Source: CALHAX01 sp038523655
GTDB lineage: Bacteria; Pseudomonadota; Alphaproteobacteria; Rhizobiales; CALHAX01
Reading direction: 5' to 3'
Length of the DNA: 7,390 nucleotides
Assembly: GCA_038523655.1 (NCBI GenBank)
Contig: JBCBJG010000164.1
Coordinates: 1 to 7,390 of the forward strand
The notes beneath the pieces are model-generated. The model was not told where the DNA came from and ran no database searches. It saw nothing but the letters and a program-made list of their open reading frames with translations. The translations under genes were made by a program, and so were the position numbers. How positions within the stretch are numbered: the stretch's first letter is position 1; the number at the start of each line of letters is the position of its first letter. This document shows, piece by piece, positions 1 to 6,081 of this stretch.

Positions 1-584
1 ACATTGCCGTGCATGTCGTGCAGGCCGAACAGGTTCGCGGGGTATCTGCCGACCTCGCAGGTTTTTCGGTCGAAAGCGTCGTTTTCCTCCTCGGGCACGC
101 TGCAGTCGACATGGGCTAGAGTCGAAGAGGCGATATCACCGAAGCCGTAAGCAGTCTGCGTTCCAGCGCGACACGCATATTCCCACGCGGCCTCCGAAAG
201 CAGCCGATACGCACGGCCGGTCTCCCGCGATAACCACGCAAGATAGTCTTGAGCGTCGTACCAGGAGACGTTGATCACTGGCCGCCGACCCCTGCCCCAG
301 CCTTCATCACACGGATAGCGGGGATGGGCAGTCTCGGCGTTGACTGCGGCGCGCTCCGGATTATCGCGACCATCCTCGAAACGGCCTGCGACCTCATAAT
401 AATAGTCCCATTCCGCGAACGTCACGGGGTACTTTCCAATCAGGAGTGCGTAGCCAATTTCGACGCGATGCTGCGGGCGTTCATCGCAGAGCCCCTCCCG
501 CTCAGCTGAGCCCATGAGAAATTCTCCGCCCGGCACGCGCACCAGTTCCGGGGCGAAGTCGGCATCCTTGGTGCGTGCGCGCAT
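1..584 (-). CDS. Formylglycine-generating enzyme (SUMF1/EgtB/PvdO) family protein, N-terminal part, runs off left edge
   Basis: An open frame on the minus strand starts at ATG 584-582 and is still open at base 1, giving 194 full codons. An in-frame TAG lies 11 codons upstream with no other usual start codon between, so this ATG is well supported, although no strong ribosome binding site precedes it. The translation carries the hallmarks of the FGE-sulfatase fold: VPGGEFLMGS (residues 17-26), KYPVTFAEW (51-59), PVINVSWYDAQDYLAWL (102-118), a variant of the usual RLPTEAEWEYAARAG as RLLSEAAWEYACRAGT (127-142), and YPANLFGLHDMHGNV just at the edge, where the family continues WEW. There is no signal peptide, so it is probably cytoplasmic. 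The family includes sulfatase-activating enzymes, EgtB-type sulfoxide synthases and many proteins of unknown role. The part holding the catalytic cysteines of true FGEs lies outside the window, so activity cannot be judged. The gene is divergent from the MscS-family gene. Confidence 0.9.
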   Translation of the reverse strand, partial: MRARTKDADFAPELVRVPGGEFLMGSAEREGLCDERPQHRVEIGYALLIGKYPVTFAEWDYYYEVAGRFEDGRDNPERAAVNAETAHPRYPCDEGWGRGRRPVINVSWYDAQDYLAWLSRETGRAYRLLSEAAWEYACRAGTQTAYGFGDIASSTLAHVDCSVPEEENDAFDRKTCEVGRYPANLFGLHDMHGN

Positions 585-736
585 GTTCGATGTTCTGAGC
601 TTGTCGGTTCCTCGATACTGCGGAACCTACACCAAGGGAGCCGCTGCATGCGACGCCACCGCTCATCCTGATTGCGCCGACGCGTTGCCCGCCCTGACTT
701 ATCAACAGACCCGCCGCGTCACCGAGGCAGCAATGC

Positions 737-742
737 TATCCT
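737..742 (+). promoter_or_regulatory. Candidate extended -10 element upstream of the MscS-family gene
   Basis: TATCCT is preceded by TG at 734-735, which makes an extended -10 (TGnTATnnT). It lies 71 bases before the channel start codon. No good -35 hexamer sits 16-18 bases upstream. Assignment is by pattern only. Confidence 0.25.
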
Positions 743-746
743 GACC

Positions 747-762
747 GGCACAGAATTGTGCC
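747..762. promoter_or_regulatory. 16-bp palindrome in the divergent FGE/MscS spacer, possible operator
   Basis: GGCACA-GAAT-TGTGCC has perfect 6-bp arms around a 4-base centre. It begins 5 bases after the candidate -10 at 737-742, so it would cover the expected transcription start of the channel gene. This suits a repressor site, or a small hairpin at the 5' end of the message. The palindrome is plainly visible; its role is inferred and no regulator is recognised. Confidence 0.35.
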
Positions 763-813
763 TCCGCACGTGAAGTTGCGCGGACGGCCACACCGCCATT
801 GGGGAGGCGATAG

Positions 814-2118
814 ATGGATTGGCTCATGCCGTTCGTGGAGCGTGCCGGTCGGCAGGCGCTCGCACTCATCAGCACACCCGAAACCTACACCCAGTTCGGG
901 ATCATTCTCGGCGCGATCATGATCGCGTGGCTCGTCGCCGCTGCGCTCTCCGGGCGAATTCATGCCGCGCACGGGCGCACGCAGCCGGAAGCGGAGCGCG
1001 CCATTATCCGCTTCCTCGATTCGATCCGGTCGCTTTTTTTTCCCGCCTTCGCGATCGTCGCGCTGAGTGCCGCGACCTCGTTTTCCGAAACGCTCGCCGC
1101 GGACAATACGATCGTCAAAGGTGCGCAGGGCCTGGCGATCATCGCGCTGCTGTACCGGATCGCGAACCGCTTCCTGCAAAGCCCGATTCTTATTTCGGTC
1201 CTCAAATGGGTCGGTATCCCGATCGCCGCGCTCTACGCGTTCGACGTGCTCGACGATGTGATCGCCGCCCTCGATAGCGCGGCGGTCGAGATCGGCAACA
1301 TCCGCTTCAGCGCCTACGGTGTCGTGCGCACGCTGCTGTTCGGCGTGATCCTGTTCTGGCTCGGCCGGGCGTCGAACAGGACGGGCAAGCGGGTGATCCG
1401 CGCCCAACAGGCGTTCGACATCGGCACGCAGGAAGTGCTGGCGAAGCTCCTCGAGATTTTCATCTACGTCGCGATCTTCCTCGTTCTGATCAATATCATG
1501 GGGCTGGATCTGACGGCGCTCGCGGTGTTCGGCGGTGCGCTTGGCGTCGGCCTCGGTTTCGGCTTGCAGCAGATCGCCGCGAACTTCATCTCCGGCCTGA
1601 TTATCCTCCTCGATCGCAGCGTGACCGTTGGCGACTACATCGAGCTCGAAGATGGTCGTGCGGGAACGCTGCGGGAGCTGACCATGCGCTCGGCGACGCT
1701 CGAGACCTTCGAGGGCAAAGACATCATGGTGCCGAACGAGAAGTTCATCACCACCTCGTTCGTGAACTGGACGCACAACAACCAGAAGCAGCGCTACTCG
1801 CTGACGTTCCAGGTGGCCTACGCGACCGATCTGGAGAAATTGTTCGATATTGTCCGCGACATCGTCGTGAGCCATCCGCAGGTGTTGAGCGGCGACGACC
1901 TGCCGCTTGCTGAACGACCCGACGCGGAGATTAAAAGCTTCGACGACAGCGGGATCACGATCCTTGTCGAGTTCTGGATGAACGGCATCGACGATGGCGA
2001 CAACCGCGTCGGCGCAGACCTCAACATGATGATCTGGACCGCGCTCAAGACCCACGGCATCCAGATTCCGTTCCCGCAGCGCGAAATCCGTATTCTTGGC
2101 GAGGAAGCCGGCGTGTGA
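814..2118 (+). CDS. MscS-family mechanosensitive ion channel, 434 aa
   Basis: Predicted inner-membrane channel that opens under membrane tension and releases solutes during osmotic downshock. A strong Shine-Dalgarno, GGGGAGG at 801-807, lies 6 bases before ATG 814. The protein has about six or seven hydrophobic segments (near residues 25-45, 72-90, 103-120, 124-143, 168-184, 208-230) before the pore-lining helix, LAVFGGALGVGLGFGLQQ (236-252), whose Gly/Ala packing is the MscS signature. This continues into FISGLIILLDRSVTVGDYIEL (258-278, broken here as FISGLIILLD then RSVTVGDYIEL) and the beta domain, with VPNEKFITTSFVNWTHNN at 306-323. The C-terminal alpha/beta domain ends with IPFPQREIRIL (418-428). 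E. coli MscS is about 286 residues with three helices, so this is a longer form with extra N-terminal helices. It is probably monocistronic: a minus-strand gene converges on it 56 bases downstream. Family assignment is firm; conductance and subtype are not deducible. Confidence 0.96.
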   Translation: MDWLMPFVERAGRQALALISTPETYTQFGIILGAIMIAWLVAAALSGRIHAAHGRTQPEAERAIIRFLDSIRSLFFPAFAIVALSAATSFSETLAADNTIVKGAQGLAIIALLYRIANRFLQSPILISVLKWVGIPIAALYAFDVLDDVIAALDSAAVEIGNIRFSAYGVVRTLLFGVILFWLGRASNRTGKRVIRAQQAFDIGTQEVLAKLLEIFIYVAIFLVLINIMGLDLTALAVFGGALGVGLGFGLQQIAANFISGLIILLDRSVTVGDYIELEDGRAGTLRELTMRSATLETFEGKDIMVPNEKFITTSFVNWTHNNQKQRYSLTFQVAYATDLEKLFDIVRDIVVSHPQVLSGDDLPLAERPDAEIKSFDDSGITILVEFWMNGIDDGDNRVGADLNMMIWTALKTHGIQIPFPQREIRILGEEAGV

Positions 2119-2174
2119 TGAGCCGAGGACCGCGATGTCTGTCGTCGTCCATGGTTCCGCATGCCGCCAGCGCG

Positions 2175-2804
2175 TCAATAAAGCTCCTCTTTCTCGTCCC
2201 GGCGCAGTTCCGCTTCCATTTCGTCGATCGGCATCGAGATACGGGCATCCGCCATGTAGGCCTCGGCGAGCGAGGGCACGGCCGCCGTATCTGGCCACGC
2301 TTCCGGTCGCCATAGCCCCGAGCGGATTCCGCATTTCGTGCAGTGCATGAACGCTTCGTGCACCTCGATGAGCAACACGAAGGTTGGCACGCGCCCGCGG
2401 ATCGCGAACTGCTCGGCAGGTTTCGGGTCCTCGGTCAGCGTGGCCCGGCCTGCGATCCGCAGCGTGTCGTTGCGTCCCGGAATGAGGAAGAGCAGCGCAA
2501 CCGCGTTATCCGCGAAAATGTTCTCGTAGGTATCATGGCGAGCATTGCCCGGCCGGTCCAAGATGGCCAGCCAGTTTTCGTTCAGCACGGAGACAAAACC
2601 GGGCGCATCACTCTTGGGAGAAATATCCAGCAGCGCGTCCCCAGCCCGCGACGCGATGAGCACGAACGGGGCATGGTCGATGAAGGTCGCGCAGTACTGA
2701 TCGATGTGGTCGATCGACTTCGCCGCGATGTGCTCGTCGACCGGCCCGACGATGTCGCGCAGTTGCGCGTGGGATGAGACGACAAATTCCGGGTCGATAT
2801 TCAT
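2175..2804 (-). CDS. Pyridoxamine 5'-phosphate oxidase-fold (MSMEG_1061-like) flavin-binding protein, 209 aa
   Basis: The protein matches the PPOX split-barrel family that binds FMN (or F420 in some relatives), probably as a cytoplasmic homodimer; substrates are generally unknown. Visible family features are FIDHAPFVLIAS (41-52), DISPKSDAPGFVSVL (60-74), LDRPGNARHDTYENI (82-96), VALLFLIPGRNDTLRIAGRA (102-121, 20 residues), VLLIEVHEAFMHC (143-155) and RSGLWRPEAW (161-170). I chose ATG 2804 over the in-frame ATG at 2852 because the N-terminus then starts close to the conserved domain and because a possible -10 (2834-2839) lies between the two starts. Neither start has a textbook ribosome binding site; the upstream one has a G-rich stretch. 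CxxC at C155/C158 is unusual in my memory of the family, where usually only the first Cys is seen. It converges with the channel gene, and the terminator at 2959-2990 insulates it from the fasciclin gene. It is not expected to be PdxH itself. Confidence 0.88.
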   Translation of the reverse strand: MNIDPEFVVSSHAQLRDIVGPVDEHIAAKSIDHIDQYCATFIDHAPFVLIASRAGDALLDISPKSDAPGFVSVLNENWLAILDRPGNARHDTYENIFADNAVALLFLIPGRNDTLRIAGRATLTEDPKPAEQFAIRGRVPTFVLLIEVHEAFMHCTKCGIRSGLWRPEAWPDTAAVPSLAEAYMADARISMPIDEMEAELRRDEKEELY

Positions 2805-2833
2805 GGCTCGGGACCACGCCGCGCAACCGGGTG

Positions 2834-2839
2834 ATATTA
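2834..2839 (-). promoter_or_regulatory. Possible -10 element for the PPOX-fold gene
   Basis: Read on the minus strand this is TAATAT, in an otherwise very GC-rich stretch 29 bases before ATG 2804. No convincing -35 is present. The fasciclin terminator lies just upstream, so an own promoter is expected in 2805-2958, and this is the only AT-rich hexamer I would propose. It is weak support for the shorter start. Confidence 0.2.
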
Positions 2840-2958
2840 CCGCCCCAAGCATCGCCCCCGCGCATCAGCCCCCGCAACCCGAAACTGGCTTGGTCGCGCC
2901 CACGCAGTGCCCGCCGCGCGTGCTGCGCATCTCAAGCGGCTCTGCTCAGCCACGGAGC

Positions 2959-2990
2959 AAAAAAAGCCCCGGAGATTGCTCTCCGGGGCT
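2959..2990 (-). terminator. Rho-independent terminator of the fasciclin gene
   Basis: On the minus strand a perfect 10-bp stem, AGCCCCGGAG / CTCCGGGGCT, closes a 6-base loop (positions 2975-2980). The final stem T begins a run of seven Ts (2965 down to 2959). It starts 39 bases after the fasciclin stop codon. The orientation of the T-run assigns it to minus-strand transcription. Confidence 0.93.
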
Positions 2991-3029
2991 GCGTGCTACC
3001 AAGAACGCTGGGTGTCGCTTGGGACCGCT

Positions 3030-3524
3030 TTAGAACGACCCGCGATAAGCTTCCGGTTTCAGCGGCGCGTCGATCACATGAATAACGCCGTTGTCGACCT
3101 TGATGTCGGCCTGCGTGACTTTCGAGTTGCCGATCTTCACGCCGTCGGTGCCATCGACTTTGATCGTCGTGCCTTCGGCTGTTTTCGCGTCAACCGTTTT
3201 ACCGGCAAGATCGGATGAGGTGACAGCGCCCGGCACCACATGCGTCTTCAGCAGCCGGACAAGATGCTTTTCCTTCCCGGCTTTCAGGAAGAGATCGACC
3301 TCCTTCTGCGGCCACGCCTTGAACGCTTCGTTCGTTGGCGCGAACACCGTGAACGGGCCTTCGCTTTTCAGCGTTTCAACGAGGCCGGCCTGCTTCACCA
3401 TCTTGGCAAGGGTGGAAAATTCCGGTTTCGCAAGCACCGTGTCGACGATGTCGGCGGCGCTGGCGGTCGTGGCCGTGGAGAGCGCAAGCGCGCCTGCGAG
3501 TGCGAGGGATTTGATGCTCTTCAT
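3030..3524 (-). CDS. Secreted fasciclin (FAS1) domain protein, 164 aa
   Basis: A single FAS1 domain with an export signal. ATG 3524 is preceded by GGAGAAGGAA (3540-3531) at good distance and begins a classical signal peptide: MKSIK, a hydrophobic core around residues 7-18, and a predicted signal peptidase I site after ASA (21-23), giving a mature protein starting ADIVDTV. The frame extends 21 codons further upstream, but that would bury the signal peptide. FAS1 landmarks are FSTLAKMVKQAGL (36-48), GPFTVFAPTNEAFKAW (56-71, the H1-type motif), LLKTHVVPGA (91-100, equivalent of the YH motif) and DNGVIHVIDAPLKP (144-157, the H2-type motif). The domain fills the mature protein. FAS1 proteins usually act in adhesion or extracellular matrix, and single-domain periplasmic forms are common in proteobacteria; its partner here is unknown. 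It is transcribed alone, ending at the terminator at 2959-2990, with the repeat cluster at 3641-3693 upstream. Confidence 0.95.
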   Translation of the reverse strand: MKSIKSLALAGALALSTATTASAADIVDTVLAKPEFSTLAKMVKQAGLVETLKSEGPFTVFAPTNEAFKAWPQKEVDLFLKAGKEKHLVRLLKTHVVPGAVTSSDLAGKTVDAKTAEGTTIKVDGTDGVKIGNSKVTQADIKVDNGVIHVIDAPLKPEAYRGSF

Positions 3525-3640
3525 TATAGATTCCTTCTCCGTTGGATGACCCAGACATAGGGACGGGCGGGCGCAAGCGCATGACACTTCCGGTCACGAT
3601 GCTGTCAGCCGTGCCGATTAAACCGCCCTGACGCTGGTAA

Positions 3641-3693
3641 GTTCACGCCGGTTGGTACGCGGCGGTTCACGCCGGTTGGTTCACGCCGGTTGG
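3641..3693. repeat. Three copies of a 15-bp direct repeat upstream of the fasciclin gene
   Basis: GTTCACGCCGGTTGG occurs exactly at 3641-3655, 3665-3679 and 3679-3693; the last two share one G, giving spacings of 24 and 14 bases. GGCGG runs sit between copies 1 and 2 and after copy 3. The cluster is in the 259-base spacer 3525-3783, 117 bases or more upstream of the fasciclin start and downstream of the small membrane-protein gene. It could be a binding-site array or simple slippage. Nothing else convincing was seen in that spacer. Confidence 0.8.
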
Positions 3694-3783
3694 CGGCGGT
3701 GGACCAGGACACCGGGGTCGTCTCCGTCGGCGATGGCGCGCGTTGAGATCGCCTTCCATCAGCAGCGGCCGGTTTGCCGGTCG

Positions 3784-4002
3784 CTAGCTCTCACCCCGCG
3801 CACGGCGACGAAGCAGGCCGACGAGAGCAACGGCGCTCGCAATCAGCGATACAAGCAGGAAAAGCCAGCCGAGCGGAATGAGGAAAAACGGCTCGCGCAG
3901 CACCCCCGCTTCGTCGACCGAGCTCCCGAAGGCCGCGAACACGAGGGCGCATCCGGCCGCGAGCAGAATACTGACCAAGGAGACCATAACCGCGATGCGC
4001 AT
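3784..4002 (-). CDS. Small two-helix membrane protein, DUF3955-like, 72 aa
   Basis: ATG 4002 has a good ribosome binding site on the minus strand (AAAGAGG, then TACGGC before the ATG), which favours it over an in-frame ATG 14 codons upstream. The protein has two hydrophobic segments, about residues 3-25 and 38-62, joined by a short acidic loop containing SSVDEAGVLREPFFLIPLGW (27-46), and an Arg-rich C-terminus (LLRRRARGES). The loop motif, G-x-x-VDE-x-G-x-L-x-EPFFLIPLG, is what I remember of DUF3955, a family of short membrane proteins of unknown function; that match is from memory and moderate. The Arg-rich tail predicts both ends in the cytoplasm (positive-inside rule). A cysteine at residue 18 follows LLAAG but the lipobox spacing is poor, so I do not call it a lipoprotein. 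It is separated from bamE by 204 bases and from the fasciclin gene by 259, so probably transcribed alone. I see no other feature in the spacer 4003-4206. Confidence 0.75.
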   Translation of the reverse strand: MRIAVMVSLVSILLAAGCALVFAAFGSSVDEAGVLREPFFLIPLGWLFLLVSLIASAVALVGLLRRRARGES

Positions 4003-4206
4003 GCCGTACCTCTTTGTCGAGAAGCGACCTGCACCACGGCCCATCGAGGCGCAGGTTTTGCGCAGACGCCGTGTCGATGATCAGGTTACGCGCCGCAGCT
4101 CAACCGAACCGCCCGTGTCTCGCTTACCATCAGACGTCGATGGCGCCGCTCGCCCGGAGACGCAGCGCGCATAGGCCTCGTCGCGTAGCCCTTGGCAGGA
4201 AGCCGC

Positions 4207-4743
4207 CTAAACCGGCGGACCTTTGCCGATCTGCGAGCCGGGCGGCGTGTTCGGTGTGCCGATGCCGCGGAAGATCTTCTGGATCACGCCGAGGTCCCGC
4301 GTATGCGTCGGCGTCTCGCGAGAGATGTAGTCGAACACCTTCCCATCCTTCAGGCCGTAGCGCGCGACGTTCTGCACGGTCCCGAACTCGTCGAAATAGA
4401 CGGCGACGACACGCCGATCCGTCACGGTCGGTTTCATGAAGGCACGCTGCTCGCGCGTCGACGAGATGTAGTAGTAGGCGCCACCACCGATTGCAGACGT
4501 CGTGTTCGGTGAACCGAGGGCCGTCTTGACCTGCTCCTTGCTGGCACCGGGTTGAACCTGCTGCAGATCAGACTGGGTGAACAGCTGACCGTGCTGGCTG
4601 ATCGTCGGCGAGCAGGCAGCAAGCCCGGCACAGGCGGCGAATGTGAGAACCAGACGTTGCCTCGCCGACGCGCGCACGCGGCGCTGCGGCGTGCGAACAT
4701 CAGGCTTGGCAGGCACAAGGATGCGGGCCATTTTACGCTTCAT
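4207..4743 (-). CDS. bamE: Outer membrane protein assembly factor BamE (SmpA/OmlA lipoprotein), 178 aa
   Basis: BamE is a lipoprotein subunit of the BAM complex, which folds beta-barrel proteins into the outer membrane. The hydrophobic stretch LVLTFAACAGLAAC (31-44) ends in a lipobox, LAAC, making Cys44 the predicted lipidated first residue of the mature protein. The mature part has the SmpA/OmlA fold: PTISQHGQLF (46-55), QVQPGASKEQVKTALGSPN (62-80), YYYISSTREQRAFMKPTV (90-107), RRVVAVYFDEFGTVQNVARY (110-129) and LKDGKVFDYISRETPT (131-146), the alphaproteobacterial pattern. The leader is long: about 30 mostly basic residues precede the hydrophobic core. A downstream ATG (4731) or GTG (V23) would give a more usual signal length, but neither has a better ribosome binding site; GGAG 11 bases before ATG 4743 gives slight support to the longer form. 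The gene is divergent from the complex III chaperone gene. Confidence 0.93.
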   Translation of the reverse strand: MKRKMARILVPAKPDVRTPQRRVRASARQRLVLTFAACAGLAACSPTISQHGQLFTQSDLQQVQPGASKEQVKTALGSPNTTSAIGGGAYYYISSTREQRAFMKPTVTDRRVVAVYFDEFGTVQNVARYGLKDGKVFDYISRETPTHTRDLGVIQKIFRGIGTPNTPPGSQIGKGPPV

Positions 4744-4821
4744 CCGCTGATCGGCTCCGTCGTCTGGACCGCGGCACTCGGACCGGCAGTGAACCGCTCC
4801 GCCGCGAGAATCGTTTCCCGC

Positions 4822-4849
4822 ATACTAGAATGTACGCGCCGGGACCCAA
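4822..4849 (-). promoter_or_regulatory. Candidate promoter for bamE, overlapping a candidate plus-strand -10
   Basis: On the minus strand TTGGGT (4849-4844), a 16-base spacer and TAGTAT (4827-4822) form a weak sigma-70-like pair facing bamE. On the plus strand TAGAAT (4826-4831), five of six matches to TATAAT, faces the chaperone gene 61 bases before its start but lacks a good -35. The two -10 elements share two bases. Pattern-based only. Confidence 0.3.
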
Positions 4850-4858
4850 ATATCCCGG
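4839..4858. repeat. Inverted repeat in the bamE/chaperone divergent spacer
   Basis: CCGGGA (4839-4844) and TCCCGG (4853-4858) are perfect 6-bp arms around an 8-base AT-richer centre. It lies just after the candidate plus-strand -10 and overlaps the candidate bamE -35. It could be an operator serving both genes or a 5' leader hairpin. There is no T-run, so it is not a terminator. Confidence 0.4.
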
Positions 4859-4891
4859 TCGGACGCAGGCGCGAGACGAACGAGGCATCGC

Positions 4892-5476
4892 ATGTTCAAC
4901 TGGTTCAAGGGTCGACCACACCGCGCCACTGCTGAGCGGCTGTACGAACAAATTGTGTCGCAAGCGCGCCAGCCTGAGTTCTACGCCTCTTTCGGCGTTT
5001 CGGACGATGTCGCCGGACGCTTCGAGATGGTCTGTCTTCATATGTTCGGGGTGATGGAGCGCATCGGGCTCGCAGGCGCCACGGACACGCTCGGCCGCGA
5101 ACTCGTCGAAGCATTTTTCCGCGATATGGATGACGTGATGCGCGAAATGGGCGTTGGCGACACGACGGTGCCGAAGAAAATGCGCAAGACCAGCGAGGGC
5201 CTCTACGGCCGGCTTGATGCGTACGGCCGCGGTATCCGCGATGACGACCGCGCCGCGCTGTCTGCCGCGCTCGCCCGCAATATCTACGCTGACGAGAGCC
5301 GGGGCGACACAATGGAAGCCCGTGCACTCGCCGGCTACACGCGGCGCATGGTGGCCGAGCTGACCGAGGAGAGCGACGAGGCCGTGACCGTCGACGCGCG
5401 GATTGCCTTCCCCGAACTCGGATCGGACCGGGTTACGGACGCCACCGATGCGGTGCCGGGCGTCGCCGCGCAGTGA
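4892..5476 (+). CDS. Ubiquinol-cytochrome c chaperone (CBP3 family), 194 aa
   Basis: This belongs to the Cbp3/UQCC1 family, which assists assembly of cytochrome b into the respiratory bc1 complex (complex III) in mitochondria and, by homology, in alphaproteobacteria. ATG 4892 has GAGG a few bases upstream. The largely alpha-helical protein shows the family core: LYEQIVSQARQPEFYASFGV (17-36), RFEMVCLHMFGVMERI (43-58), LGRELVEAFFRDMDDVMREM (67-86), then the highly conserved GVGDTTVPKKMRK (87-99) and LYGRLDAYGRGI (104-115). There is no signal peptide or membrane helix, so it acts at the cytoplasmic side. The C-terminal 35 residues are acidic and look variable. The stop codon overlaps the next start (TGATG), so it is translationally coupled to the DUF177 gene. 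A missing bc1 operon nearby is normal, as the chaperone gene usually sits here next to plsX. Confidence 0.93.
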   Translation: MFNWFKGRPHRATAERLYEQIVSQARQPEFYASFGVSDDVAGRFEMVCLHMFGVMERIGLAGATDTLGRELVEAFFRDMDDVMREMGVGDTTVPKKMRKTSEGLYGRLDAYGRGIRDDDRAALSAALARNIYADESRGDTMEARALAGYTRRMVAELTEESDEAVTVDARIAFPELGSDRVTDATDAVPGVAAQ

Positions 5477-6081
5477 TGTCGCCGCGCCTTGAAAGTGTCG
5501 CCTCCGGAACCGGGAACGACGATGTCGTCCTGCCGGCAGCGCTCGGCGCGCCGGTACTTCGGCTCTCAAGTGTTGCTGTCGGCGACGGGATCGACCGCGC
5601 GATCTCGTTCGACGCGGCAGATCGGGCAGAAATCGCCGAAGCCCTCGAGGTCGCGAACATCGCGCGCCTTGCAATCGATGTTGCCCTCCGTCCCACTAAT
5701 AAAGGGCGGATCAGCGGGACGATGCGGCTGCGTGGCAAAATCGAGCAAGCGTGCGTGATCACGCTCGATCCCGTCATCACCCGGATCGATGAGACCGTCC
5801 CGGCTGACTTCTGGCCGGCCGGGCAGATTGCCCGCTGGGAAGGGGACCGCGGCGCGGAGGCTGAGTTCGACGCCAATACCCCGGACCCACTCCCCATTGT
5901 CGACGACCGAATCGATCTCGGACGTCTGCTGTGGGAAACCCTCGTCGTCTGCATCGATCCCAATCCGCGCGCCGGCGATGCGCGCATGGGCGATGTGAGT
6001 ACCGAGACCGACGCAGAACGCGCGGCCGACCATCCGTTTGCGGCACTCGCCCGCTTGCGCGGCGGTGACGAGAAGACCTGA
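5476..6081 (+). CDS. yceD: DUF177 / YceD family protein, 201 aa
   Basis: This is the family found beside plsX across proteobacteria (in E. coli as yceD-rpmF-plsX) and connected there with 23S rRNA accumulation; plant relatives act in plastid 23S rRNA processing. I chose ATG 5476, overlapping the preceding stop as TGATG; a GTG directly before it (5473) is in frame and would add one residue. Recognisable parts are the central strand region GRISGTMRLRGKIEQACVIT (77-96), LDPVITRIDETVPADFW (97-113), the acidic block DPLPIVDDRIDLGRLLWETL (137-156), DPNPR (161-165) and the C-terminal HPFAALARLR (186-195), typical of the family. Of the cysteines of zinc-binding-like YceD members only C93 and C159 are visible. 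No signal peptide. Unlike in E. coli, no rpmF lies between it and plsX. Family call is firm; molecular function is inferred from relatives. Confidence 0.9.
   Translation: MSPRLESVASGTGNDDVVLPAALGAPVLRLSSVAVGDGIDRAISFDAADRAEIAEALEVANIARLAIDVALRPTNKGRISGTMRLRGKIEQACVITLDPVITRIDETVPADFWPAGQIARWEGDRGAEAEFDANTPDPLPIVDDRIDLGRLLWETLVVCIDPNPRAGDARMGDVSTETDAERAADHPFAALARLRGGDEKT

Noticed and set aside
440..744. Short open frames on both strands around the start of the FGE-family gene
   Set aside because: They are out of frame with the FGE translation, overlap it, and show no domain or good ribosome binding site.
745..763. Sigma-54 (-24/-12) promoter reading of GGCAC...TTGTGCC
   Set aside because: The GG to GC distance is one base too long and the TTGC element is interrupted; the perfect inverted symmetry explains the similarity better.
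736..2334. A 532-codon open frame antisense to the MscS-family gene
   Set aside because: The translation is dominated by Arg, Asp, Glu and His without domain structure, as expected for the complement of a GC-rich gene, while the plus strand encodes a clear channel protein with a strong ribosome binding site.
3525..3587. 21-codon N-terminal extension of the fasciclin protein
   Set aside because: ATG 3524 has the ribosome binding site and starts a textbook signal peptide; the extension would place the signal internally.
3652..4439. Plus-strand open frames across the DUF3955-like and bamE genes
   Set aside because: They are Arg/Pro/Ser-rich shadows of the minus-strand genes and lack recognisable domains.
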